Shown piece by piece: positions 1 to 8,054 of a stretch of DNA of 64,000 bases; position 1 is the first letter of the stretch, and the number at the start of each line of letters is the position of its first letter. The stretch is taken from positions 6,417,001 to 6,481,000 of the forward strand of contig NZ_JAMZEC010000001.1 in the NCBI RefSeq assembly GCF_024172185.1, written 5' to 3'. The notes below the pieces were generated by a model that searched no databases, had not been told where the DNA came from, and worked only from the letters and a program-made list of their open reading frames with translations. This DNA comes from Nonomuraea roseoviolacea subsp. carminata (lineage in GTDB: Bacteria; Actinomycetota; Actinomycetes; Streptosporangiales; Streptosporangiaceae). Position numbers and translations under genes: made by a program.

Positions 1-288
1 GCCTTCCTCACCCTGCGGGCATCCGTCACGTCCCTCGTCGAGAAGCGGTCCGGCGCCTTCCTCACCCCGCACCCCTCCGCCACGTCCCACGTCGTACGCG
101 TCGGCGAGGACGGAGAAGAACAGGGCTCGCTTGCCGGGGAAGTTCGAGTAGACCGCGCCCCGGGTGAGCCCCGCCCGCTCGGCTATGTCGTCGATCTTGA
201 CGTCGCGGAAGCCTCGCTCGGCGAACTCGTCGTGTGCCGCGGCCAGGATGCGCGCCCGGTTGCGCACCTGCGACTCCGCTCTCGTCAT
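1..288 (-). CDS. TetR/AcrR family transcriptional regulator, N-terminal part
   Basis: The frame is open to the left edge, so only the first 96 residues are visible. They form a typical TetR N-terminal DNA-binding domain: a basic start, a first helix with ILAAAHDEFAERGF, and the recognition helix-turn-helix GLTRGAVYSNFPGK near residues 40-55. TetR proteins are usually repressors of a neighbouring efflux or catabolic gene, but the target here lies outside the window or is unclear. ATG at 288 is chosen. An in-frame ATG at 297 gives three more residues and cannot be excluded, because neither has a well-spaced ribosome-binding site. After the HTH the protein becomes Gly/Glu/Asp-rich and contains an 18-codon imperfect direct repeat (bases 1-40 versus 55-94), which is not typical of a TetR ligand domain. 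The 3' end may therefore be altered. Confidence 0.8.
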   Translation of the reverse strand, partial: MTRAESQVRNRARILAAAHDEFAERGFRDVKIDDIAERAGLTRGAVYSNFPGKRALFFSVLADAYDVGRGGGVRGEEGAGPLLDEGRDGCPQGEEG

Positions 289-486
289 CCTCCCCATCCG
301 CTCACGATATCGCCCGTACCTGCCCTCTGATCAGCCCGAACCCAGCCCATGACAAGCCCGCACCCGGCCCCTGCGCCGGGCGCGCCTGGCCCATGGCCGC
401 CCCGTATCCGGCCCGGGGGCCGGACTGCGCCCGGGTCTCTCGTCAGGGCGGCCTCGGGCGTCGGGAAGACTCGGCCCTCTCCGTGA

Positions 487-1518
487 TCAGGTGAGGAACT
501 CGCCGAGGAAGCGGTGCAGGTTGCCGCCGATGATCTTGGCGACGTCCTTCTCCGGCAGGCCGCGACCCAGCAGGCCCTCGGTCACCATCGGGAGCCCTCT
601 CGGCCCCTCAAGGCCGGGGACGGCCGCCATCGCGTCCACGTCTCCCGGTTCGACGTCCTCGCAGCACGGCGGGGTCAGGTCCGTCATGACCTCGCGGATG
701 AAGTCGGGGCCGAGCCCCACGTGGTCGATGCCCGCCACGTCCACCACGTGTTCGATGTGGTCCAGCACGTGGTCGAGTGTCGCGGACCGGGCGTCCTCGG
801 TGAGGAAGGGGGCGAAGAAGTTCACGCAGATGACGCCGCCGGTGGCCGCCACGCCGCGGAGCTGCTCGTCGGTGAGGTTGCGGTGGTGGTCGCGCAGCGC
901 GCGGGCCGACGAGTGCGTCGCCATGACCGGCCTGGTGGCCAGCTCCAGCACGTGCGCCACCCCGGACGCGCCCAGATGCGACACGTCGAACACCATGCCG
1001 AGCCGTTCCATCTCCCGCAGCGCGGCGACGCCGTGCGAGGTCAGCCCGCTGCCGGTCGCATCCTCGGCGCTGCCGTCGGCGAGCGGCGTGCGGCCGAAGT
1101 GGGCGATGGAGGCGATCCGCACGCCCAGCCGGTACGCCGTCGGGATGAGCTCCACGCTCGCGTCCAGCCCCGGCATGCTCTCCAGCGCCAGAATCAGGGC
1201 GATGCGGCCCGACTCCAGCGCCTGGTCGATGTCCTGTGAGGTGAGGCAGAGCGCCACCCGGTCGGCGTTGCCCTCGGCGATCACGTGCGCGCACTCGATC
1301 ATACGCAGCGTCTGCCGCAGCGCCCCCTCGGGCCGGTACTGGTCGTCGATGAACACCGGCAGCACCTGGAGGCCGACCCCGCCCTCCTGGAGCTGCGGCA
1401 GCCACTGCTCGCGGAAGAAGGCGGCCCATCGCGCGGGCGGCCGGGCGGAGACGGCCATGAGGAGGTCGTTGTGGGCGTCGGCGACGACGGAACGCTGGTG
1501 GAGGGATGTGCTGCTCAT
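487..1518 (-). CDS. Membrane dipeptidase family protein (peptidase M19)
   Basis: A 343-residue protein of the renal-dipeptidase (M19) family, a binuclear zinc amidohydrolase-fold enzyme that hydrolyses dipeptides, often with a D-residue at the second position. Visible metal-site signatures are the N-terminal HxD in VVADAHNDLL (residues 11-20), a glutamate in ALILALESMPG near residue 113, the histidine of VMATHSSAR, the basic DHHRNLTDEQL stretch, and the terminal aspartate in HVGLGPDF. Length matches bacterial M19 members of 320-400 residues. No signal peptide is visible, so it is probably cytoplasmic. It is read in the same direction as the monooxygenase gene upstream (46 nt gap), so the two are likely co-transcribed. 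The exact substrate cannot be told from sequence. Confidence 0.93.
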   Translation of the reverse strand: MSSTSLHQRSVVADAHNDLLMAVSARPPARWAAFFREQWLPQLQEGGVGLQVLPVFIDDQYRPEGALRQTLRMIECAHVIAEGNADRVALCLTSQDIDQALESGRIALILALESMPGLDASVELIPTAYRLGVRIASIAHFGRTPLADGSAEDATGSGLTSHGVAALREMERLGMVFDVSHLGASGVAHVLELATRPVMATHSSARALRDHHRNLTDEQLRGVAATGGVICVNFFAPFLTEDARSATLDHVLDHIEHVVDVAGIDHVGLGPDFIREVMTDLTPPCCEDVEPGDVDAMAAVPGLEGPRGLPMVTEGLLGRGLPEKDVAKIIGGNLHRFLGEFLT

Positions 1519-1564
1519 GCCCGGGACGCTACCGCCAGGGGCTTGGCTGAGGCCACGCCGGAGC

Positions 1565-3010
1565 TCACACGTGACGGTACGCGGCGCGCGGCGGCCGCGA
1601 CGTCAGCCTGCGGTACAGGGTGGTCGTGCCCGGCCAGTTGTTGGTGATCCGCCCGTCGGCCGTCTTGTACCAGCTCCGGCACCCGTCCCGCCACACCATC
1701 GGCTCCATCGCGGCGCCGAGCCGCCGTGTCCACGCGGCCATCGCCTCGGGCCGCACCTCCATGGGCCCGTGGTCGGACAGGTGCGGCAGGCAGGCCATGA
1801 CATGGTTCACCTGGCATTCCAGCATGAAGACGATCGAGTTGTGGCCGAGGTTGGTGTTGGGCCCGTACAGCAGGAACAGGTTCGGGAAGCCCGGCACCGA
1901 GATTCCCAAGTACGCCTCCGCGCCGGCCTTCCACCGCTCCGCGAGGTCGAGCCCGTCGCGGCCGGTGACGCTCATCGGCGCGAGGAACTCGGTGCTCCGG
2001 AAGCCGGTGGCGTAGACGATCGTGTCGGCCGGGTGGAGAGCCTCGGCCGTCTCGACGCCCTCCGGCGTGATCCGGACGATCTTCTCCGTCACCACGTCCA
2101 CGTTCGGCCTGGTCAGGGCGGGATAGAAGGCGCTGTCGATGACGACGCGCTTGCAGCCCGGCGGGTAGTCGGGGGTGAGCTTGGCGCGCAGGCCGGGGTC
2201 CGGTACCTGGCGGCGCAGGTGTCCGAGGGCGCGTCTGCGCAACAGGTCGGCACTCCAGCCCTGGGCGAGCGCCGGGTACAGGGCGGCCTCGGCGTACCGG
2301 TAGATCCACTCCCGGTAGACGCGCTGCACGCCCGGCAGGTACCGGAACGCGAGCCTCGCCCGCGGGCCGAACACGGCATCGGGCTTGGGGATCACCCAGT
2401 TCGGGGTGCGCTGGAAGACCTCCAGACGCTCGGCGGCCCGGGCGACGTGCGGGATGAGCTGGGCGGCGGACGAGCCGTTGCCGATCACGGCCACCCGCCT
2501 GCTGGTGAGGTCGTGGCCGTGGTCCCAGCGGGCGGAGTGGAACGATGTGCCCGCGAAGTCCGGCATTCCCGGGATGTCGGGGAGGTGGGGCCGGTTGAGC
2601 TGGCCCACCGCACTCACCACCACGTCGAACGCCTCGGTCGAGGGTGAGGCGGAACCGGTCGCGGCGGTCACCTGCCAGCGGTTCCCGTCGAAGGCGGCGC
2701 TCACGACTTCGGTGTTGAAGCGGATCTTCCGCCTGACGCCGTATTTATCGGCGCAATGCTGTAAGTAGGCGAGGATTTCGGGTTGGCCGGGGTAGCGGCG
2801 CGTCCAGCTCCCGTACCTCTCGAACGAGTACGAGTACAGGTGCGAGGGGATGTCGCACCCCGCGCCCGGATAGGTGTTGTCGCGCCAGGTCCCGCCGAGG
2901 TCGCCCGCCTTCTCGAACACGGTGTACGTCGTGATGCCGGCCCGTTCCAGCCGGATCGCCATGCACAGCCCGCCGAACCCCGCCCCGATGATCGCGACCC
3001 TGGGTGCCAT
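1565..3010 (-). CDS. Flavin-dependent monooxygenase, Baeyer-Villiger type
   Basis: A 481-residue class B flavoprotein monooxygenase that uses FAD, NADPH and O2. The N-terminal Rossmann motif is GAGFGG (residues 9-14). The Baeyer-Villiger fingerprint FxGxxxHxxxW is present as FAGTSFHSARW, and the NADPH Rossmann site is GNGSSAA. The phrase FQRTPNWVIPK is typical of cyclohexanone/phenylacetone monooxygenase relatives. The reading frame is open far upstream, but ATG at 3010 is preceded by GAGGAGG with 5 nt spacing and directly begins the FAD-binding strand MAPRVAIIGAG, so the longer frame is rejected. Expected activity is oxygenation of a ketone to an ester or lactone, or N/S-oxygenation; the substrate is unknown. 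It lies upstream of the dipeptidase in an apparent two-gene unit. Confidence 0.92.
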   Translation of the reverse strand: MAPRVAIIGAGFGGLCMAIRLERAGITTYTVFEKAGDLGGTWRDNTYPGAGCDIPSHLYSYSFERYGSWTRRYPGQPEILAYLQHCADKYGVRRKIRFNTEVVSAAFDGNRWQVTAATGSASPSTEAFDVVVSAVGQLNRPHLPDIPGMPDFAGTSFHSARWDHGHDLTSRRVAVIGNGSSAAQLIPHVARAAERLEVFQRTPNWVIPKPDAVFGPRARLAFRYLPGVQRVYREWIYRYAEAALYPALAQGWSADLLRRRALGHLRRQVPDPGLRAKLTPDYPPGCKRVVIDSAFYPALTRPNVDVVTEKIVRITPEGVETAEALHPADTIVYATGFRSTEFLAPMSVTGRDGLDLAERWKAGAEAYLGISVPGFPNLFLLYGPNTNLGHNSIVFMLECQVNHVMACLPHLSDHGPMEVRPEAMAAWTRRLGAAMEPMVWRDGCRSWYKTADGRITNNWPGTTTLYRRLTSRPPRAAYRHV

Positions 3011-3187
3011 CCATGCCTCCTCGACGGATGTCAGGACGCACTTACGGTACGCCGGGGCCATGCCGTAGGACAGCCCGGACGACGCTCCGCACGCGGGCGA
3101 CCGCCCCCGCGCGACGATCGCGCGACGCCCCCGCGAGGGCACCGCGGCAAGGAACGGGACACCCTCCGTTCCCGATAGTCTGCCGAG

Positions 3188-3997
3188 GTGGCTGCAGTGA
3201 CGCTGGCAGAGGTGATCGGGGTGCTCGAGGCGGCCTACCCGCCCGCCCGGGCCGAGTCGTGGGACGCGGTGGGCCTGGTCTGCGGAGACCCCGCCCAGCC
3301 GGTCGGACGGGTGCTGTTCGCGGTCGACCCGGTCAGGGCCGTGCTCGACGAGGCCGTCGAGTGGGGAGCCGACCTGATCGTCGTCCACCACCCGCTCTAC
3401 CTGCGCGGCACCACCACGGTCGCCGCCGACACGCCCAAGGGCCGCATCGTCCACACCCTGATCAAGCACGACATCGCCCTCTACACCGCCCACACCAACG
3501 CCGACGTCGCCAATCCCGGCGTCTCCGACGCGCTGGCCCGCGCCGTCGGGCTCGTGGGCGACCTCGTGCCGCTGCGGCCGTTCCCGGACGACCCGTGGCG
3601 CGGCCTCGGACGCGTCGGGGAGCTGCCGGAGCCGGTGACGCTGGAGGAGTTCGCGGTCGCGGTGGCCGAGGGGCTGCCGAAGACCTCGTGGGGCATCCGG
3701 GTGGCGGGCGACCCGTCGCGCCGCGTCGCCCGCGTGGCGGTCAGCGGGGGAGCGGGCGACTCGCTGCTGGAGACGGCCCGCGCGGCCGGCGTCGACGCGT
3801 TCCTCACCGCCGACCTGCGGCACCACCCGGCCAGCGAGTTCGCCGAGGCGGGCGGCCCCGCGCTCATCGACGCCGCCCACTGGGCCACCGAGTGGCCGTG
3901 GCTGGACGGCGCCGCGTCCATCCTGCGCGGCGGTGGCGTTAACGTTGAGACGCGCGTCTCCGCCACGGTCACCGATGCTTGGACAAGAGGATATTGA
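3188..3997 (+). CDS. Nif3-like dinuclear metal center protein
   Basis: A 269-residue member of the Nif3/YbgI family, toroidal hexamers with a dinuclear metal site and no firmly assigned biochemical role (often labelled GTP cyclohydrolase I type 2). Metal-binding patches are visible at VVHHPLYLRG (paired histidines), AYTAHTNAD-like YTAHTNAD, and the C-terminal IDAAHWATEWPW. It lacks the PII-like insertion of the longer Nif3 proteins. GTG at 3188 is chosen because a -10 hexamer TAGTCT (3176-3181) ends 6 nt upstream, implying a leaderless mRNA. The zinc-ribbon gene begins 2 nt after its stop, followed by the RNase H/phosphatase gene. The same three-gene order is found in mycobacteria and streptomycetes. 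Confidence 0.93.
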   Translation: MAAVTLAEVIGVLEAAYPPARAESWDAVGLVCGDPAQPVGRVLFAVDPVRAVLDEAVEWGADLIVVHHPLYLRGTTTVAADTPKGRIVHTLIKHDIALYTAHTNADVANPGVSDALARAVGLVGDLVPLRPFPDDPWRGLGRVGELPEPVTLEEFAVAVAEGLPKTSWGIRVAGDPSRRVARVAVSGGAGDSLLETARAAGVDAFLTADLRHHPASEFAEAGGPALIDAAHWATEWPWLDGAASILRGGGVNVETRVSATVTDAWTRGY

Positions 3998-3999
3998 TC

Positions 4000-4740
4000 A
4001 TGAAAGCAGCCCCTGACGCCCAGAAGCGACTCCTCGACCTGGCCGAGCTCGACTCCGTCGCCGACCGGCTCGCCCACCGTCGCCGCACGCTGCCCGAGCT
4101 GGCCGAGATCGACGAGCAGTCCAAGCGCTACGCCAAGCTCGCCACCGAGGTGATCGAGGCCGAGACCGAGGCCGGCGACCTCGCCCGCGAGCAGGCCAAG
4201 GCCGAGGGTGACGTCGACACCGTGCGCGCCCGCGCCGAGCGCGACCAGAAGCGGCTCGACTCCGGCGCCGTGACCTCGCCGAAGGACCTCGCGAGCCTCC
4301 AGTCCGAGATCGCCTCGCTGCACCGCCGCCAGGGCGACCTCGAAGAGGTGGTGCTGGAGATCATGGAACGGCGGGAGGCCGCCGACAGCAAGGTCGCCGA
4401 CCTGCGCGGCAAGCTCGACGAGGTGGCCGCGGCCCGCGGCGCCGCCGAGGACCGCCGCGACGCCGCCCTCGTCGAGATCGACAAGGAGGCGGGCGAGACC
4501 GCGGGCCGCCGCTCCGCCGTGGCCGGCGACATCCCGGCCGACCTGCTCGGCCTCTACGAGAAGCTGCGCGAGCAGTACGGCGTCGGCGCGGCCATGCTGC
4601 GCGGCGGCCGCTGCCAGGGCTGCAAGGTCGCGCTGTCCATCGCCGAGATGAACCGCATCAAGGCCGCCCCCCACGACGACGTGCTGCGCTGCGACGAGTG
4701 CCGCCGCATCCTCGTCCGCACCGCAGAGTCGGGCCTGTGA
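4000..4740 (+). CDS. C4-type zinc-ribbon, coiled-coil protein (DUF164/CdsZ-like)
   Basis: A 246-residue protein of which residues 1-190 form a long charged coiled coil (heptad-like LAELDSVADRLAHRR, then Glu/Arg/Ala-rich helices). The C-terminal zinc ribbon has two CxxC pairs, CQGCKV and CDECRR. This matches the DUF164 family, one branch of which (CdsZ) is linked to type III secretion chaperoning in chlamydiae. The actinobacterial role is not established; nucleic-acid binding is often guessed. ATG 4000 is preceded by AAGAGG with good spacing; a TTG 21 nt upstream is in frame but less likely. Its stop overlaps the next gene's GTG by 4 nt (GTGA), indicating translational coupling. Confidence 0.92.
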   Translation: MKAAPDAQKRLLDLAELDSVADRLAHRRRTLPELAEIDEQSKRYAKLATEVIEAETEAGDLAREQAKAEGDVDTVRARAERDQKRLDSGAVTSPKDLASLQSEIASLHRRQGDLEEVVLEIMERREAADSKVADLRGKLDEVAAARGAAEDRRDAALVEIDKEAGETAGRRSAVAGDIPADLLGLYEKLREQYGVGAAMLRGGRCQGCKVALSIAEMNRIKAAPHDDVLRCDECRRILVRTAESGL

Positions 4741-6122
4741 CGTCGTACGTCATCGAGGCCGACGGCGGCTCGCGCGGCAACCCGGGGCCGGCCGGTTACG
4801 GCGCCGTGGTCCGCGACGCCTCCGACGGCCAGGTGCTGGCGGAGGCGGCCGAGGCCATCGGCGTCACGACCAACAACGTCGCCGAGTACCGCGGGCTGAT
4901 CGCCGGTCTGCGTGCCGTCCTCGACGTGGGCGGCGAGGGGGCGTCGGTGGCGGTGCGCATGGACTCCAAGCTGGTCGTCGAGCAGATGGCCGGCCGGTGG
5001 AAGATCAAGCACGAGGGGCTGCGCCCGCTCGCCCTTGAGGCGGCCGGGCTGGCGCGGCGGCTGCGCGTGACCGAGTGGACGTGGATCCCCCGCGCCAGCA
5101 ACACCCACGCCGACCGCCTGGCCAACGAGGCCATGGACGCCGCCGCCAAGGGCCTCACCTGGACCCGCTCCGCCGCCCCGGCTGACGCGTCCGGTGGCGG
5201 CGCGGCGTCGCCTGGCGTCGTGTCCGGTGGTGGCGCGGCGTCGCCTGGCGTCGTGTCCGGTGGTGGCGCGGCGTCGCCTGGTGTCGTGTCCGGTGGTGGC
5301 GCGGCGTCGCCTGGTGTCGTGTCCGGTGGTGGCGCGGCGTCGCCTGATGTCGTGTCCGGAGGTGGCGCGGCGCGGACCGCCGCTCGTTCCGGGGACCAGA
5401 CGGACCTCCTCGACCTCGCCGCCCCCACGGCGTCCGTCGCCGCCGAGCAGCAACGCCGGGGCGGCCGCCCCGAGGGCGTGGGCACCGGCTGGGCGCCGCC
5501 CACCCGGGTCGCGACCTCCCTGCTGCTCCTGCGCCACGGCGAGACCCCGCTCTCGGTCGAACGCCGCTTCTCCGGGCTCGGCGACCCCGAGCTGACGCCC
5601 CACGGCCTGGCCCAGGCCGAGGCCGCCGCGGAGCGGCTGTCCCGCCCGCCGTACCGGCTGGACGCCATCGTGAGCTCCCCGCTCGCGCGCGCCCGCCGCA
5701 CCGCGCAGGCGGTCGCCGAGAAGACCGGGTTGTCCGTCGAGGTGGACGACGACCTCCGGGAGACCGACTTCGGGGCGTGGGAGGGGCACACGTTCACCGA
5801 GGTCCAGCGCCGGTGGCCGGAGGAGCTGACCCGGTGGCTGGCCGACTCCGACGCGGCGCCGCCGGGCGGAGAGAGCTTCACCGAGGTGGCCGAGCGGGTG
5901 CAGCGCGCGTCCGACCGGCTGCTCGAACGCTACGAGGGCCGTACGGTGCTGGTCGTCTCGCACGTGACGCCCATCAAGACGGTGCTGCGGCTCGCCCTGA
6001 TGGCCCCGCCGGCGGCCCTGTACCGGATGCACCTCGACGTCGCCTGCCTGTCGCTGGTCGAGCACTACGCCGACGGCGGGTGCGTGGTGAAGTCGTTCAA
6101 CGACACCGCGCACCTTCGCTGA
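4737..6122 (+). CDS. Bifunctional RNase H / histidine-phosphatase fusion
   Basis: A 461-residue two-domain protein. Residues 1-140 form an RNase HI domain with the acidic active site in DGGSRGNPGPAGYG, the Glu of AEYRGLIAGL, the Asp of MDSKLVVEQM, and the terminal Asp of THADRLANEA. It should cut RNA in RNA-DNA hybrids. Residues from about 260 form a phosphoglycerate-mutase-like acid phosphatase (CobC type) with LLRHGETPLSVERR, SSPLARARRTAQ and VVSHVTPIK. This is the fusion known in mycobacteria, where the phosphatase half is active on alpha-ribazole phosphate-type substrates in vitro. The domains are joined by an unusually long Gly/Ala/Ser/Pro/Val linker made of 33-bp tandem repeats. GTG 4737 is preferred over the longer frame because it overlaps the previous stop and directly starts the RNase H fold. 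Confidence 0.95.
   Translation: MTSYVIEADGGSRGNPGPAGYGAVVRDASDGQVLAEAAEAIGVTTNNVAEYRGLIAGLRAVLDVGGEGASVAVRMDSKLVVEQMAGRWKIKHEGLRPLALEAAGLARRLRVTEWTWIPRASNTHADRLANEAMDAAAKGLTWTRSAAPADASGGGAASPGVVSGGGAASPGVVSGGGAASPGVVSGGGAASPGVVSGGGAASPDVVSGGGAARTAARSGDQTDLLDLAAPTASVAAEQQRRGGRPEGVGTGWAPPTRVATSLLLLRHGETPLSVERRFSGLGDPELTPHGLAQAEAAAERLSRPPYRLDAIVSSPLARARRTAQAVAEKTGLSVEVDDDLRETDFGAWEGHTFTEVQRRWPEELTRWLADSDAAPPGGESFTEVAERVQRASDRLLERYEGRTVLVVSHVTPIKTVLRLALMAPPAALYRMHLDVACLSLVEHYADGGCVVKSFNDTAHLR
5190..5372 (+). repeat. 33-bp in-frame tandem repeat, 5.5 copies
   Basis: Units begin at 5190, 5223, 5256, 5289 and 5322, with a half unit at 5355. Each encodes SGGGAASPGVV (one reads SPDVV). The copies differ at only one to three positions, so the array is young or homogenised. 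It sits exactly in the linker between the RNase H and phosphatase domains, keeping the frame. Confidence 0.95.
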
Positions 6123-6148
6123 ACCGGCCGTCAGGGCAGGATGGAGCC

Positions 6149-6691
6149 GTGCCGACCACTGTCGCGCTGCTGCGCGGAATCAATCTCGGATCGCGGCGGC
6201 GGGTGGCCATGGCCGACCTGCGAGGCTGGCTGGACGAGCTGGGCTGCGCCCGGGTCAGGACCTTCCTGCAGAGCGGCAACGTCGTCTTCGACAGCGACGA
6301 ACCGCTCTCCAGCCTGGGCCCGCTGATCGAGGCCCGGCTGGCGGACGGAGCCGGCTTCCCGATCGCCTGCGTGCTGCGGACGGCCGGCGAGTTGCGCGCC
6401 GTCGTCGAGTCCGACCCGTTCGGCGACGTGGCGACCGACGGCACGCGGTACCTCGTGTCCTTCCGCGCCGCCCCGGCTCCGCCGCCGCCCTTCGCCCGTG
6501 CCGACTTCGAGCCGGAACGCTTCCACTTCGGCGAGCGCGAGTCCTTCTTCTGGCTGCCGGACGGCATGCGAAACTCCAGGCTGCTCGCCGCGGTCGCGAA
6601 GGCCGACGACGGCGCGGCCACGATGCGCAACTGGAACACCGTCACCCGGCTCCTCGCGCTGGCCGAGACCGCACCGAACGGTCGGGGATGA
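6149..6691 (+). CDS. DUF1697 domain-containing protein
   Basis: A 180-residue protein matching the full length of the DUF1697 family, whose function is unknown. Recognisable family features are the N-terminal VALLRGINLGSRRRVAMADL, the FLQSGNVVFDS strand, the ESFFWLPDGMRNSRL segment and the closing MRNWNTVTRLLAL. GTG 6149 is chosen because it begins the family core. A -10-like CAGGAT (6137-6142) ends 6 nt before it, so the transcript may be leaderless, although GGAG at 6143 overlaps that box and is too close to act as a normal SD. The 3' end overlaps the 3' end of the convergent MerR gene by 50 nt. Confidence 0.88.
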   Translation: MPTTVALLRGINLGSRRRVAMADLRGWLDELGCARVRTFLQSGNVVFDSDEPLSSLGPLIEARLADGAGFPIACVLRTAGELRAVVESDPFGDVATDGTRYLVSFRAAPAPPPPFARADFEPERFHFGERESFFWLPDGMRNSRLLAAVAKADDGAATMRNWNTVTRLLALAETAPNGRG

Positions 6692-7496
6692 ACGGGAAGG
6701 CGACGTCGGCCACATGCTCCTCCGGACCGGCCGTGTCCCAGGTGGGGTGGTAGATCTCGCGCGCCGACAGGCACGGCGTCACGTCGTGGTCGTCGAGCCA
6801 GACCTGCAGCGCGTCGTAGGCGGGCAGGATCGCGGGAAGGCCGCATCGTTGCTTGGCGACCATGACGTACGCCTCGCGATGGGCCGGCTCCAGCCGCAGC
6901 CCGATGCGGCCGGCGGGCTCGATCGGGCTGTCGGTGGGCACGCAGACCTCGACCGGTCCGTCGGAGTCCTGGCTGACGGTGCCGTGGAAGACGGCGAACG
7001 GTGGCCCGGACAGGCAGCCGGCGAACGCCGAGAGGTGGCCGAACAACGCGGCCGAGGCCTCGGTGATGAAGCCGGCCAGCGAGGCGGCGTCCACGTGGCC
7101 CTGGATGGAGATGACGCGCTGCTCGGGGACGTCGCGCTCGCGGACCTCGTACGTGCTCGCGCCGTCCTCCAGGAAGACGTCCCGGATGTAGGCCAGGACG
7201 GACTGCTGCGCCCGCCACTCGGCCTCGCGTCGCCCCCAGAACTCCGCCACGGCATGCGCCGCGTCCGGCCCCGTCAGCCGCAGCACCCGGCTCACCTCCG
7301 CCAGCGGCATGCCGATGGCCCGCAGCAACGTGATGCGCCTGGCCAGCGCGAGCTGCGGGCGACCGTAGCGGCGGAAACCGGTGTGCGGATCGACCTCGGC
7401 GGGCGGCAGCAGACCTTTGGCGTCGTAGAGCCGGAGCGCCTTGACCGTCAGGTTCGAGCGCGCGGAAAACTCCCCAGTAGTCATCAAATCGGACAC
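6642..7496 (-). CDS. MerR family transcriptional regulator with GyrI-like effector domain
   Basis: A 284-residue regulator. Residues 5-75 are a winged MerR HTH (LTVKALRLYDAKGLLPPAEV, then TGFRRYG). A helical linker follows, and residues 120-280 resemble the GyrI/BmrR effector domain that binds hydrophobic drugs (VRERDVPEQRVISIQG; closing DVAFPF). There is no cysteine metal-site pattern, so small organic molecules are more likely inducers than metals. GTG 7496 is chosen rather than ATG 7484: a MerR-type promoter with -10 CATACT ends 6 nt upstream, indicating a leaderless transcript that starts at this GTG. The gene overlaps DUF1697 tail to tail and is divergent from rnpB. The regulator probably controls its own promoter; no transporter target is adjacent. 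Confidence 0.9.
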   Translation of the reverse strand: MSDLMTTGEFSARSNLTVKALRLYDAKGLLPPAEVDPHTGFRRYGRPQLALARRITLLRAIGMPLAEVSRVLRLTGPDAAHAVAEFWGRREAEWRAQQSVLAYIRDVFLEDGASTYEVRERDVPEQRVISIQGHVDAASLAGFITEASAALFGHLSAFAGCLSGPPFAVFHGTVSQDSDGPVEVCVPTDSPIEPAGRIGLRLEPAHREAYVMVAKQRCGLPAILPAYDALQVWLDDHDVTPCLSAREIYHPTWDTAGPEEHVADVAFPFIPDRSVRSRPARGAG

Positions 7497-7502
7497 GAGG
7501 CC

Positions 7503-7533
7503 AGTATGGTGACTGCCCCAGGGGCAGAGGCAA
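7503..7533 (-). promoter_or_regulatory. MerR-type promoter with 19-bp spacer and operator palindrome
   Basis: On the minus strand, -35 TTGCCT (7533-7528) and -10 CATACT (7508-7503) are separated by 19 bp instead of 17. The spacer holds the perfect dyad CTGCCCC-A-GGGGCAG (7513-7527). A long spacer with a central palindrome is the hallmark of promoters that MerR proteins twist into activity. The regulator's GTG lies 6 nt downstream, so autoregulation is very likely. Confidence 0.85.
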
Positions 7534-7575
7534 CGCCCCGAACACACTTGTGCCTTGGGATGCCGGGCGTTTTGG

Positions 7576-7581
7576 TAGGGT
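7576..7581 (+). promoter_or_regulatory. -10 element of the rnpB promoter
   Basis: TAGGGT at 7576-7581 places transcription start near 7588, right at the first base of the P1 helix of RNase P RNA. A -35 candidate TTGGGA (7555-7560) has a short 15-bp spacer. Confidence 0.65.
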
Positions 7582-7589
7582 CACAGGCA

Positions 7590-7982
7590 GACGAGCCGGC
7601 CGGGCGACCGCGTCGAGCCCTTCGCGGGGCTCGCCGAGGAAGGTCCGGGCTCCACAGGGCAGGGTGGTCGGTAACGCCGACCCGGGGTGACCCGCGGGAC
7701 AGTGCCACAGAGAACAGACCGCCTCCCGTCCGCGGGAGGTGAGGGTGAAACGGTGGTGTAAGAGACCACCAGCGCCCACGGTGACGTGGGCGGCTCGGTA
7801 AACCCCACCCGGAGCAAGGTCAAGAAGGGACGCTCCTCGGAGCGTCCCGCGCGCGGCGTTCGAGGGCTGCCCGCCCGAGCCGCGCGGGTAGACCGCTTGA
7901 GGCCGCCGGCAACGGCGGCCCTAGATGGATGGTCGCCCCTTCGGCAACGAAGGACAGAACCCGGCCTACAGGCCGGCTCGTC
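7590..7982 (+). ncRNA. rnpB: RNase P RNA component, bacterial type A
   Basis: This is the catalytic RNA that trims 5' leaders from pre-tRNA. Terminal helix P1 is perfect over 12 bp: GACGAGCCGGCC (7590-7601) pairs with GGCCGGCTCGTC (7971-7982), which defines both ends (393 nt). Conserved cores are seen in order: GAGGAAGGTCCGGGCTCC (CR I region, from about 7636), CAGTGCCACAGAGAACAGACC, GGTGAGGGTGAAACGGTG with GTGTAAGAGACCACC, the GACGTGGGCGGCTCGGTAAACC segment, AGCAAGGTCAAGAAGGG, and the CR V end ACAGAACCCGGCCTACAGGCC. It lies divergent from the merR gene and upstream of the decayed peptidase gene. Confidence 0.97.
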
Positions 7983-8054
7983 ACTCTCATCCCTTGGGTT
8001 CTCAGTTCGGCGAGCGACGCGCGGTATGGCCAGTCGATCTACGATTGAGGCCTT

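Noticed and set aside
491..2647. A 718-codon open frame on the plus strand
   Set aside because: It is antisense to the dipeptidase and monooxygenase genes, rich in Arg/Ser/Pro without any motif, and follows the GC-driven absence of stops in the complementary frame.
5190..5372. Regular repeats as a possible CRISPR array
   Set aside because: The units are directly adjacent, in frame and encode a linker; there are no unique spacers or cas genes.
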